Assembly (NCBI GenBank): GCA_963788585.1
Contig: CAWBHA010000006.1
Location: 62,001-126,000 of the forward strand
Direction of reading: 5' to 3'
Source: Bog-473 sp963788585
GTDB taxonomy: Bacteria > Actinomycetota > Acidimicrobiia > Acidimicrobiales > RAAP-2
Length of the DNA: 64,000 nucleotides
Made by a program: the position numbers and the translations under genes. Numbering within the stretch: position 1 is the first letter of the stretch; every line of letters starts with the position of its first letter. Shown piece by piece: positions 46,791 to 55,108 of the stretch. Under the pieces are notes generated by a model. It was given only the letters and a program-made list of their open reading frames with translations, did no database searches and was not told where the DNA came from.

Positions 46791-49709
46791 GTGAGCGACC
46801 CGCGACCCCGAGACGACGGCGACGTCCTCGAGCCGTTCGACGACTTCGTGCACCGTCACGTCGGAACCTCCGACGAGCAGCACGCGGCGATGCTCAAGGT
46901 GCTCGGGTACGACACCCTCGATGCGCTGATCGACGCCGCCGTGCCCGGCAGCGTCCGCAGCCTCGGGACGCTCGACCTCCCTGCCGCCCGCTCCGAACGT
47001 GCCGTCCTCGCCGAGCTGCGGACCCTGGCGGGACGCAACCTCGTCGCCGAGCCGATGCTGGGCCTCGGATACTCGGGGACCGTCACGCCGGCCGTCATCC
47101 GGCGCAACGTGCTCGAGGGCCCGGCCTGGTACACGGCGTACACGCCCTATCAACCCGAGATCAGCCAGGGCCGGTTGGAGGCGCTGTTGAACTTCCAGAC
47201 GATGGTGGCGGACCTCACTGGCCTCGACACGGCCAACGCGTCGCTGCTCGACGAGAGCACCGCGGTGGCGGAGGCGGTCACGCTCATGCGACGACGCGCG
47301 ACGGTCGAGTCGTCGCGCGTCGTCGTCGACGCCGACTGCCTGCCCCAGACCCTCGCCGTGCTCGAGACCCGACTGGCGCCCTTGGGGATCGAGCTCGAGG
47401 TCGCCGACCTCGACGCCGGGCTGCCCGAGGGGCCCTGCTTCGGCGTGGTGCAGCAGTACCCCGGTTGCTCGGGAGCCATCCGCGACTTCGCCGGCGTCAC
47501 GGCGGAGGCGCACGCGCGCGGCGCGCTGGTGACGGTCGCCGCCGACCTTCTGGCTCTGGCGCTGCTCGTGCCGCCCGGCGGCTGGGGGGCCGACGTCGTC
47601 GTCGGCTCGTCCCAACGCTTCGGGGTACCGCTCTGGTACGGCGGCCCGCACGCCGCGTTCATGGCGGTCAAAGCCGGCCTCGAACGGGAACTGCCCGGTC
47701 GGCTGGTGGGCCTCTCCGTCGACGCCGAGGGGCGGCCCGCCTACCGGCTGGCGCTGCAGACACGCGAGCAGCACATCCGGCGCGAGAAGGCCACCTCGAA
47801 CATCTGCACCGCCCAGGTGCTGCTCGCCGTCGTCGCCTCCATGTACGCCGTGTACCACGGGGCCGAGGGGTTGCGGGGCATCGCGCGCCGGGTGCACGCG
47901 CGCACGGCCGAGTTGGCGGATGCGCTCGAGCGGGCGGAATTCGGCCTGGTCCACCATGATTTCTTCGACACGCTGGTCGTGCGCGCGCCCGGCCGGGCGG
48001 CCGAGATCGTGGCTGACGCGCTCGAGCGCGGGGTGTTGCTGCGCCTCGTCGACGACGACCACGTCGGCATCTCGTGCGGCGAGACCACGACGTCGGCCCA
48101 CGTGGCAGCCGTCGTCGCCGCCTTCGGCGCCGGCTCAGCGGGAGGGAACGGTGGCGCCAACGAGGCGATCGCCGGGACGGAGGGACACGGCGGGGGAGCG
48201 CAGCGGCGGAGTGCACTGCCCGAGGCGTTGCTGCGGCGCGGTCCCATCCTGGTGCATCCCGTGTTCTCCGAGCACCGATCGGAGACGGGCATGTTGCGCT
48301 ACCTGCGCCGCCTCTCGGACCGCGACTTCGCGCTCGACCGGGGCATGATCCCCCTGGGTTCGTGCACCATGAAGCTGAACGCGACCACCGAGATGGAGCC
48401 GGTGAGCTTGCCCGGCTTGGCCGACGTCCATCCGTTCGCACCCGCGTCGACGACACCGGGGTACCAGGCGCTCATCGAGCAGCTGGAGGGGTGGCTGGCC
48501 GAGGTCACCGGCTACGCCAAGGTCTCCGTGCAGCCCAACGCCGGCAGCCAGGGGGAGCTGGCGGGGTTGCTGGCCATCCGCGCCTACCACCGGTCCCGGC
48601 GCGAGGCCGAGCGCGACGTCTGCCTCATCCCCTCGAGCGCGCACGGCACCAACGCGGCGTCCGCGGTGATGGCCGGGATGCGAGTCGTCGTGGTGGGGGC
48701 GCTCGCCGACGGGACGGTGGATCTCGACGACCTGCGAGCCAAGTGCGCCGAGCACCGCGCGCGCCTGGCCGCCATCATGGTGACGTACCCCTCGACCCAC
48801 GGCGTCTACGAGCAGGACATCACCGAGCTCTGCGGGGTGGTGCACGAGAACGGCGGGCAGGTCTTCATCGACGGAGCAAACCTCAACGCGCTGCTCGGCC
48901 TGGCCAAGCCGGGCGCATTCGGTGGGGATGTCTCGCACCTGAACCTGCACAAGACGTTCTGCATCCCCCACGGTGGGGGCGGCCCCGGCGTGGGTCCCGT
49001 GGCAGTGGCCGCGCACCTGGTGCCGTTCCTGCCGTCGCACCCCCTGCACCCGGACCCGCAGCGGCGCGAGGGCATCGGCCCGGTCAGCGCGGCGCCCTTC
49101 GGGAGCGCCGGCATCCTGGCCATCAGCTGGGCCTACATTCGGCTGCTCTCGGGCGCGGGCCTCACCCAAGCCACCAAATCGGCGGTGCTCGCCGCGAACT
49201 ACGTCGCGGCGCGGCTCGCCTCGTCCTACCCGGTCCTCTACACCGGGAGGAACGGGTTGGTCGCCCACGAGTGCATCTTGGACCTGCGGCCCGTGACCAA
49301 GGCCACCGGAGTGACGGTCGACGACGTCGCCAAGCGGCTGATCGACTACGGCTTCCACGCGCCGACGGTGAGCTTCCCGGTGGCCGGCACGCTCATGGTG
49401 GAGCCGACCGAGAGCGAAGACCTGCGTGAGCTCGACCGCTTCTGTGACGCCATGATCGCTATCCGCGACGAGATCACGCGCGTGCAGGATGGCGTCTGGG
49501 CGCTCGAGGACAGCCCGTTGCGCAACGCCCCGCACACCGCGGCCGCCCTGGTCGCGTCCTGGGAACGGCCCTACGACCGTGAGACCGCCGTCTTCCCGAC
49601 CGGGCAGACGGCGGCGAAGTACTGGCCACCGGTGGCGCGGATCAACCAGGCCTACGGCGACCGCAACCTCATGTGCACCTGTCCACCGCCGGACGCCTTC
49701 GAGTCCTGA
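46791..49709 (+). CDS. gcvP: Glycine dehydrogenase (decarboxylating), P protein
   Basis: PLP enzyme that decarboxylates glycine and loads H protein. 972 residues, the fused alpha-beta form. N-terminal half: FVHRHVGTSDEQHAAML, YTPYQPEISQGRLEALLNFQTM, SLLDESTAVAEAVTL. C-terminal half: GMIPLGSCTMKLNATTEMEP, SVQPNAGSQGE, SAHGTNAASAVMAG, the PLP-lysine loop DVSHLNLHKTFCIPHGGGGPGVGP and APFGSAGIL. A short Gly-rich linker sits at about 450. GTG 46791 is used because frames upstream are riboswitch RNA, and GAGGAGG precedes it. Confidence 0.96.
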   Translation: MSDPRPRDDGDVLEPFDDFVHRHVGTSDEQHAAMLKVLGYDTLDALIDAAVPGSVRSLGTLDLPAARSERAVLAELRTLAGRNLVAEPMLGLGYSGTVTPAVIRRNVLEGPAWYTAYTPYQPEISQGRLEALLNFQTMVADLTGLDTANASLLDESTAVAEAVTLMRRRATVESSRVVVDADCLPQTLAVLETRLAPLGIELEVADLDAGLPEGPCFGVVQQYPGCSGAIRDFAGVTAEAHARGALVTVAADLLALALLVPPGGWGADVVVGSSQRFGVPLWYGGPHAAFMAVKAGLERELPGRLVGLSVDAEGRPAYRLALQTREQHIRREKATSNICTAQVLLAVVASMYAVYHGAEGLRGIARRVHARTAELADALERAEFGLVHHDFFDTLVVRAPGRAAEIVADALERGVLLRLVDDDHVGISCGETTTSAHVAAVVAAFGAGSAGGNGGANEAIAGTEGHGGGAQRRSALPEALLRRGPILVHPVFSEHRSETGMLRYLRRLSDRDFALDRGMIPLGSCTMKLNATTEMEPVSLPGLADVHPFAPASTTPGYQALIEQLEGWLAEVTGYAKVSVQPNAGSQGELAGLLAIRAYHRSRREAERDVCLIPSSAHGTNAASAVMAGMRVVVVGALADGTVDLDDLRAKCAEHRARLAAIMVTYPSTHGVYEQDITELCGVVHENGGQVFIDGANLNALLGLAKPGAFGGDVSHLNLHKTFCIPHGGGGPGVGPVAVAAHLVPFLPSHPLHPDPQRREGIGPVSAAPFGSAGILAISWAYIRLLSGAGLTQATKSAVLAANYVAARLASSYPVLYTGRNGLVAHECILDLRPVTKATGVTVDDVAKRLIDYGFHAPTVSFPVAGTLMVEPTESEDLRELDRFCDAMIAIRDEITRVQDGVWALEDSPLRNAPHTAAALVASWERPYDRETAVFPTGQTAAKYWPPVARINQAYGDRNLMCTCPPPDAFES

Positions 49710-49719
49710 GGGGGCCCGC

Positions 49720-50112
49720 TCAGAGCAGCCCGGCCAGCCCGATCCCGGTGGCCGCGGCGGCCAGGCACACCACCAGGCTGCCCAGCGTGTAGACGAGCGC
49801 CGTGCGCCCGTGACCGGTCTGCACGAGGTGCACCGTCTCCCAGCTGGCGGTCGACCACGTCGTGTAGCCGCCGCAGAACCCGACGCCGGCGATGGCCAGC
49901 ACGCGGGGGACGAGCCCGTGGTAGAGGGCGAGACCGGTCAGCACACCGAGCACCAGCGAACCCGAGGCGTTCACCACCATCGTGCCCAGCGGAAGGGGAT
50001 CGCTCCGGCGTAACCCGACGTGGTGGATGAGCAGCGCGCGGACGACGGAACCGGCGCCGCCCGCCGCCGCGACGACCAAGGCGAGGCCGAGCGTGGGGGA
50101 GGAGGCGCTCAT
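49720..50112 (-). CDS. crcB: Fluoride channel FluC/CrcB, second subunit
   Basis: 130 residues with four transmembrane helices. Family motifs: GAGSVVRALLIHH, GTMVVNASGSLVLGVLTG and GFCGGYTTWSTASWE, the last containing the Phe/Thr/Ser track and the sodium-site glycine turn. ATG 50112 overlaps the stop of the first crcB by ATGA. Adjacent, similar but different crcB genes usually encode a heterodimeric antiparallel channel. Exports fluoride from the cytoplasm. Confidence 0.93.
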   Translation of the reverse strand: MSASSPTLGLALVVAAAGGAGSVVRALLIHHVGLRRSDPLPLGTMVVNASGSLVLGVLTGLALYHGLVPRVLAIAGVGFCGGYTTWSTASWETVHLVQTGHGRTALVYTLGSLVVCLAAAATGIGLAGLL

Positions 50113-50616
50113 CTCGGCACGAGCCGCCGGCCGAGATCGTGGCCCGCCACGACGAGCGCCAATCCGCCGACGACGGTGGCGGCGAGATAGGCGAGGCAGG
50201 TGCCCAGGTCACCGTCCTTGACCAAGAGGCTGGCCTCGACGGCCAGCGTCGAATAGGTCGTCCAGCCGCCGAGGAAACCGATCACCAGGAACGGCCGCAG
50301 CGCAGGGGCACGGTGCGACACGTGCTCGGTCAGGGGAAGGACGAAGCCGATCGCCGCGGACCCGCTCAGGTTGACGAGCAGGGTCGGCCAGGGAAATGAC
50401 CCCGGCGGACCGGCGTGATGCGCTTCCAACAGATAGCGGGCGACAGTGCCCAGCGCCCCGCCGACGAAGACGGCCGCGATCGTGATGGCCGACAGCTCGA
50501 GCGGGGGTACTTGCGGGTCCTCGAGCGGGTCGCGGCGGCCGATCCTCCTCGTGCGCCTGGTGCTCACGCGTGAAGGGGTCGTCCTCGTCGGGTCGTTCGT
50601 GCAGCTGCTCGTCCAT
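50109..50616 (-). CDS. crcB: Fluoride channel FluC/CrcB, first subunit, one +1 frameshift
   Basis: Core motifs: ALGTVARYLLEAHH, WPTLLVNLSGSAAIGFVLPLT, GFLGGWTTYSTLAVEASLLVKDG, then a final hydrophobic helix. An acidic, His-rich N-terminal extension (MDEQLHERPDEDDPF) begins at ATG 50616 in a different frame; one extra base near 50540 (GATCGGCCGCC) separates it from RRDPLEDPQVPPLELSAITIAAVF. Joined, about 168 residues. Downstream of the fluoride riboswitch and cotranscribed with the second crcB. Confidence 0.9.
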
Positions 50617-50640
50617 GGCCGGCCCTCCCGTGCCACCTCC

Positions 50641-50706
50641 CAGGAGCCATCAGCCATGTCGTGCCGGCGGTTTGGGGACGTCGCCCCCCGGCGGGACCCA
50701 TCGCCG
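50641..50706 (-). promoter_or_regulatory. Fluoride riboswitch (crcB motif)
   Basis: On the minus strand: GGCGATGGGTCCCGCC, then a variable stem, AAACCGCC, and GGCTGATGGCTCCTG. These are the conserved pseudoknot and ligand-site elements of the crcB RNA motif. It ends 25 nt before the crcB start. TAGCAT at 50728-50733 (minus) is a suitable -10 for its transcript. Confidence 0.9.
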
Positions 50707-50811
50707 GTCGGTGCTGCTGCGCCACCAATGCTAACTGTGGCGGGACGCGTGGGTCGGCCGGTGCGCCCCGGCATGCGGCCGGCCCGGCCTGGTCGCGACG
50801 GCGCCCGCGAT

Positions 50812-51555
50812 TCAGGCGCGGCGCGGCCCGGGCGCGTGGCGGAACTCGAAGGGCTCGCTGGGGCGTCCGGCCACGACGTACCAGCACTCGCCCGTGCTGT
50901 CGGCGTCGAGGATGCGCCGAAAGGCGTCGACGACGTCGGCCACCTCGATGATCGGGAAGCCCATGTCGAGCAGCGTCTGCTCCGATCCCTTGATGATGTT
51001 CGTGTGGGCGAAGGAGGGACACAGGGCGTGGACGCGGATGCCGTCGGCGGCGTAGGACTGGCCGAGCGAGCGCACCAGGCCGACGACGGCGTGCTTGTTG
51101 GCCGCGTAGATCGGGTCGAAGGGCGCCGCGACGAGGCCGGCCATGGACGAGGTGGCCACGATGGTGCCCCCACCGCTCGCCGTGATCGCCTTTCGGGCGG
51201 CGGCCACGCCGTAGACGACGCCGTCGAGGTTGATGGCCATGGAACGTCGGTAGGCCTCCGGATCGAAGTCGTCGCCCATCCCGCACCACGAGGTGACGCC
51301 GGCGTTCAGGTGCGCGACGTGCAAGCCACCGAAGGTGTCGACCGCGGTCTCCACCGCCACGCGGCTGGCCGCAGGGTCGGCCACGTCGGTGCCCACGAAC
51401 AGCCCACCGACGTCGTCGGCCACCTCCTGGCCCCGGGCGGTGTCGATGTCGGCCACCACGACGTGCGCGCCCCTCGAGGCGAGGTGCCGGACCACGCCCT
51501 CGCCGATGCCGTTGCTCCCGCCCGTGACCAGTGCGACCTTGCCCTCCACGTCCAT
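50812..51555 (-). CDS. Short-chain dehydrogenase/reductase
   Basis: 247 residues. Rossmann loop TGGSNGIGEG at about 11-20, DVADPAASR, NAGVTS, catalytic Ser in ATSSMAG, and YAANK with catalytic Tyr and Lys. Cofactor preference is probably NAD(H), because an Asp (ADIDTARG) follows the second strand. Substrate unknown. ATG 51555 with TACGAT 7 nt upstream, leaderless. Neighbouring genes give no functional clue. Confidence 0.92.
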   Translation of the reverse strand: MDVEGKVALVTGGSNGIGEGVVRHLASRGAHVVVADIDTARGQEVADDVGGLFVGTDVADPAASRVAVETAVDTFGGLHVAHLNAGVTSWCGMGDDFDPEAYRRSMAINLDGVVYGVAAARKAITASGGGTIVATSSMAGLVAAPFDPIYAANKHAVVGLVRSLGQSYAADGIRVHALCPSFAHTNIIKGSEQTLLDMGFPIIEVADVVDAFRRILDADSTGECWYVVAGRPSEPFEFRHAPGPRRA

Positions 51556-51562
51556 GGCCAGG

Positions 51563-51568
51563 ATCGTA
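51563..51568 (-). promoter_or_regulatory. -10 box of the SDR gene (leaderless)
   Basis: TACGAT on the minus strand, 7 nt before ATG 51555. Confidence 0.5.
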
Positions 51569-51598
51569 GGGGACCGTGACCGCGTACGGCAGGAGGGC

Positions 51599-53626
51599 TC
51601 AACCCACGAGCGCAGCCGGCAGCGGCCGGGCGTGGACGACGCTCAGGTGCTGGATGGGTCGAGTCAGCGCCACGTAGAGCAGGCGGAGGCCGCGGGCGTC
51701 GTCGCCGGCGATGTCGGCCGGCTCGACCACGACGACCGCGTCGAACTCGAGCCCCTTGGCTGCGGGGGCCGGGACGATGGTGGTGCGACGGGTCATGGCG
51801 TCGCGCTCGAGCAGACCGACGTCGGTGTCGTGCCGAGCCAGCTTGGTGAGGGGGGTGACGAGGCCCTCGGGGGCGATCACCGCCACCAGGGCGTGGGAGC
51901 CGGCGAGTGCCTGGGCCTCGGCCAGGGCAGCGGGGAGCAGTTCCTCCGGCACGACCCTCCGTACGGCTGGATCGGAGCGTCCCGCCCGGATCGACGACGT
52001 CGGCGCGATGCCGGGCGCGGCGTGCCGAAGGAGCCGCGCCGCGAAGTCGAGGACGCGGCCGGGGGCGCGGTAGCCGAGCGTGAGCTCGTCGTGCTCGGCC
52101 GGAGCGACGGTGGGGAGATGGGCGCGCACCTCGTCCCAGCCGGCGTAGGTCCACGGCCCGGTGGCCTGGGCCAGGTCGCCCAGGACGGTGACCGATCCGG
52201 CGGGCGCGCGGCGCGCCACCATGCGGAACTGCATGGGGGTGAGGTCCTGTGCTTCGTCGACCACGATGTGGCCGTAGCTGCGAGTCCGCCCCCCGGTGAG
52301 GAACGCCGCCTCGTCGAGCAACGCGAGATCGTCGACGCTCCAAGCCGTGGTGGAGACGCGCGCGTCGCGGGAGCGGAGCAACAGCTGGCGCTCCTCGGCC
52401 GAGAAGAGGTGGGCCCCGTGCTCCTCGAGCTGCGTACGCGAGGACAGCAGGTCGCGCACCAACGCGGCGGGGGACACCGTGGGCCAGAGCGTGTCGAGCA
52501 GAGCCACGAATTCGTCGGACCGCGTCAGCTCGCCCTCGAACCACGCCTCGTCAGCGCCCAACCGGGCCGAGGCGCGGAAAACGCGGCGGGCCTCGCTCAC
52601 CAGCCGGGCGCGCAGGGCGAGACGCCCCGCCTTGTAGGGCGCCCGACGGGCCGCGATGGTGGCGACGAGCTCGTTCACCTGCGCCGCGTGAAGCGTCCCC
52701 CGGGCGAAACGGGCGCGCAGCGTCACGTCCTCGGCGAGGGGCCGCCGCCGTCCCTCGAGGGCGCGCCGGAGCAGCTCACCCATGCGCGGGTCGCCCTTGA
52801 GCCTCCGCACGGCCATCGGTTCGGTGGCGCGGATCTTGGTCTTCGGCGCGATATCGCCGATCGTCGTCTGGACGACGGCCTCCTCACCGAGCGAGGGCAG
52901 CACCTGCGCGATGTAACGCAGGAAGGCCCGGCTCGGGCCGAGCACCAGCACGCCGTCGCGGGAGAGGCCCGGGTGGTTGTAGAGGAGGAAAGCCGCCCGG
53001 TGCAGCCCCACGGCCGTCTTGCCGGTGCCGGGCCCTCCCTGCACGGTGAGCATCCGGTCCAACGGGGCGCGGATGATCTCGTCCTGTTCGGCCTGGATCG
53101 TCGCGACGATGTCGAGCATCTCGCCCGTCCGGGCCCGTTCGAGCTCGGCGAGCAACGCATCGCCGCCACGCAGTCGGGTGGCCACGGCGTCACCCTGACC
53201 GGCTCCGAAGAGGTCGTCGGCCACGGCGACGACGGCGTGGCGGTCGACCATGATCTGGCGCCGCCGGGCCAGCCCCAGGGGATCCTTGACGCTGGCCCGG
53301 TAGAAGGGAACGGCGACGGGGGCCCGCCAGTCGACCACAACGGGATCGGACCGCTCGTCCTCGACGTGGCGCCGGCCGATGTGCCACGTCGGGCCGTCCT
53401 CCTCGTCGATGCGGCCGAAGAGCAACGGGCGCGGGCTGTCGGCGAGCAGCGCTACCCGTCGCGACAGCGCGGCGACGTAGTCGAGATCGGGGTTGCCCGC
53501 AGCGACGAGGTCCGAGAGAAGGCGCTCCGCCCGCTGTCGCATCGCGGCCAGTGATGTCAGCGCCCCGTTGAGGTAGTCCTGCTCTCCGGCGACCTCGGGA
53601 TCGGGGAGAGGCGAGGCGGCCGTCAT
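51599..53626 (-). CDS. HelD/HelR-type ATPase (RNA polymerase recycling factor)
   Basis: 675 residues from ATG 53626. UvrD-like superfamily 1 ATPase: Walker A VQGGPGTGKTAVGLH, Walker B HIVVDEAQDLTPMQFRM, motif III VLGDLAQATG, the TLGYRAPGRVLDFA block, and AKGLEFDAVVVVEP with YVALTRP near the end. The N-terminal region (EQDYLNGALTSLAAMRQRAERLLSDL) is a coiled arm and FGRIDEEDGPTWHIGRRHVED a HelD-specific region. HelD proteins push into the RNA polymerase channels and release stalled enzyme; the actinobacterial HelR subgroup also displaces rifamycins. Which subgroup this is cannot be settled here. Longer GTG start at 53653 is possible but overlaps a palindrome. Confidence 0.9.
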   Translation of the reverse strand: MTAASPLPDPEVAGEQDYLNGALTSLAAMRQRAERLLSDLVAAGNPDLDYVAALSRRVALLADSPRPLLFGRIDEEDGPTWHIGRRHVEDERSDPVVVDWRAPVAVPFYRASVKDPLGLARRRQIMVDRHAVVAVADDLFGAGQGDAVATRLRGGDALLAELERARTGEMLDIVATIQAEQDEIIRAPLDRMLTVQGGPGTGKTAVGLHRAAFLLYNHPGLSRDGVLVLGPSRAFLRYIAQVLPSLGEEAVVQTTIGDIAPKTKIRATEPMAVRRLKGDPRMGELLRRALEGRRRPLAEDVTLRARFARGTLHAAQVNELVATIAARRAPYKAGRLALRARLVSEARRVFRASARLGADEAWFEGELTRSDEFVALLDTLWPTVSPAALVRDLLSSRTQLEEHGAHLFSAEERQLLLRSRDARVSTTAWSVDDLALLDEAAFLTGGRTRSYGHIVVDEAQDLTPMQFRMVARRAPAGSVTVLGDLAQATGPWTYAGWDEVRAHLPTVAPAEHDELTLGYRAPGRVLDFAARLLRHAAPGIAPTSSIRAGRSDPAVRRVVPEELLPAALAEAQALAGSHALVAVIAPEGLVTPLTKLARHDTDVGLLERDAMTRRTTIVPAPAAKGLEFDAVVVVEPADIAGDDARGLRLLYVALTRPIQHLSVVHARPLPAALVG

Positions 53627-53647
53627 CTCGCCACTGGACGCGTAAAA

Positions 53648-53667
53648 GCGCACGCGAACGCGTGCGC
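53648..53667. promoter_or_regulatory. 20-bp palindrome at the 5' end of the HelD gene
   Basis: GCGCACGCG, AA, CGCGTGCGC: a perfect 9-bp inverted repeat around a 2-nt centre, 22 bp before the chosen start codon. Operator-like. Confidence 0.65.
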
Positions 53668-53673
53668 GAAAAA

Positions 53674-53694
53674 CTCCCCGGGCATCCCGGGGAG
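53674..53694. promoter_or_regulatory. Hairpin upstream of the HelD gene
   Basis: CTCCCCGGG, CAT, CCCGGGGAG: 9-bp perfect stem with a 3-nt loop, 7 bp beyond the palindrome. Followed (minus direction) by a short T-run, so it could work as an attenuator in the HelD leader. Confidence 0.6.
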
Positions 53695-54208
53695 ACTACC
53701 TGATTTTCGACCTCGTTACAACACCCTCAGCTGGTATTTCGCCCTTCCCGTCTGTCCCGACTTTGAACCTTTAACCAAGGGGCCTTAGTGGGTGTCACTT
53801 TATTGAATTCCCCTCGCTAAATCAAGCCCATTCTCCCGTACATTCAAGAATCCGCGGGACGGCCGCAAGCTCGGTTCCGCAGCGTCCGCCTCGTTGGGCC
53901 CTCGTCGGGCCGTCCGATTCTCGCCGGCGCGACAGACCTTGACGGACGACGCGCGGCATCGGCGCCCGGTATCGGCCCGGACGCAACCTCTTTGCCGACG
54001 TGCTCGTTCTCCGTGTGTCTGCGGACCTTGCTGCGGTGATCTGATGACTGGCCTGTCCTTGCGAAGACCGCGAGCGGCCGGTGCCGGAGGGGTGGGCCCA
54101 CACGGCCGGGTCCCGAAGCCCCGTTTGCCGAGTTTCTGCCTGACTTAACATAATGAACATTATGGGCGTTCTGTCGGGATTCTGTCCCAGGTCACGGACG
54201 TGCGTAGG
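53695..54208. other. Intergenic region, partly A/T-rich
   Basis: About 510 bp without a supported gene. The first 150 bp are clearly less GC-rich than the surroundings. A 16-bp palindrome sits at 54149-54164. No tRNA or known RNA motif recognised. Confidence 0.4.
54149..54164. promoter_or_regulatory. Operator-like palindrome CATAATG-AA-CATTATG
   Basis: Perfect 7-bp inverted repeat around AA, 45 bp upstream of the -10 of the HEAT-repeat gene. Confidence 0.6.
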
Positions 54209-54214
54209 TACTGT
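54209..54214 (+). promoter_or_regulatory. -10 box of the HEAT-repeat gene (leaderless)
   Basis: TACTGT, 6 nt before ATG 54221. Confidence 0.5.
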
Positions 54215-54220
54215 CGAGTC

Positions 54221-54832
54221 ATGGCGCACGCGCGCAGCGCGGCAGCGACCAGACGAGGAGGGATGGACGCCGAACTGGCCGCCGCCACGGCGTTCCTGAA
54301 GGAGTTCTCGGGCGGGACGGCGAAGCAACGCGCCCGTCGGCTCCCGAAGGCGCCTCTGGAGGCCATTCGGCGGGCGGCGCTCGAACACCCTGATCCCTAT
54401 GCCCGGAGGAGCTTGCTGTTCTTCTTGGATCACTACGCCAACGACGAGTCGATGGGCGTGTTCGGGGCGGCCCTACGCGACCCGGTTCCGTTCGTGCGGA
54501 ACATGGGGCTGCACGCGTTGGCCTGCGAATCCTGCAAGGCGGGAGAGCTCTGCGCGGCCGATGTCGTTCCCGCGGTCATCGAGCTGTTCGAGGGGGACCC
54601 GAACCCGGAGCTTCGCTCGAAGGCGCTCGTGCTGCTCCTGCGTCTCTCGGGCCGCGACCGCAGAGCCTGGGCCACCCTCGAGCACGCGGCCGCCGGCGAC
54701 GCGGATCCGGTGATCCGCCGGGCGGCCACGGACGCCGTGCACGGCCGGTATGTGGCGCCCCGGAAGCGTTACGAGCGCAGCGAGCGACGCCACGCGGGTG
54801 CGGCGAGGCGTGGGGGCGCGACGACACATTGA
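54221..54832 (+). CDS. HEAT-repeat protein
   Basis: 203 residues. All-helical: ELAAATAFLKEFSGG, PLEAIRRAALEHPDPYARRSLLFFLDHYANDES, VFGAALRDPVPFVRNMGLHALACESCKAG, VVPAVIELFEGDPNPELRSKALVLLLRLSGRD, HAAAGDADPVIRRAATDAVHGRYV; at least three HEAT-like units with the typical D-P-x-V/E-R step. The C-terminus is Arg-rich. CESCKAGELC may bind metal. Probably a protein-interaction module; no specific role. The leaderless start fixes ATG 54221. Confidence 0.8.
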   Translation: MAHARSAAATRRGGMDAELAAATAFLKEFSGGTAKQRARRLPKAPLEAIRRAALEHPDPYARRSLLFFLDHYANDESMGVFGAALRDPVPFVRNMGLHALACESCKAGELCAADVVPAVIELFEGDPNPELRSKALVLLLRLSGRDRRAWATLEHAAAGDADPVIRRAATDAVHGRYVAPRKRYERSERRHAGAARRGGATTH

Positions 54833-55108
54833 GCCGGCGGACGCTGCTCCCGACGGACAGGACTCCGTCAGCCCTCAGGAGGGGTCACTCCCCTCCCCTC
54901 GCCCCGGCTCCCGACTCGGGCGCTGCCAGCGGCACGCGTGGCCGACCCTCGTGGGAGCCGAGCGCGTCCCAGCTGGAGAGATTCTTCGAGCCCGAGGGCG
55001 GGTGACAACCCCCTGAACTGCGCTTTTAGCTACGATTTACACAGAAGACCAAGCGGGCTCACAGCTGGGGTTCGGCTCATTGTGAAATCGCTTGTCTGAA
55101 ATTGCAAC

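Noticed and set aside
51293..53554. 753-codon plus-strand frame opposite the HelD gene
   Set aside because: Composition-driven antisense frame; HelD motifs on the minus strand are unambiguous.
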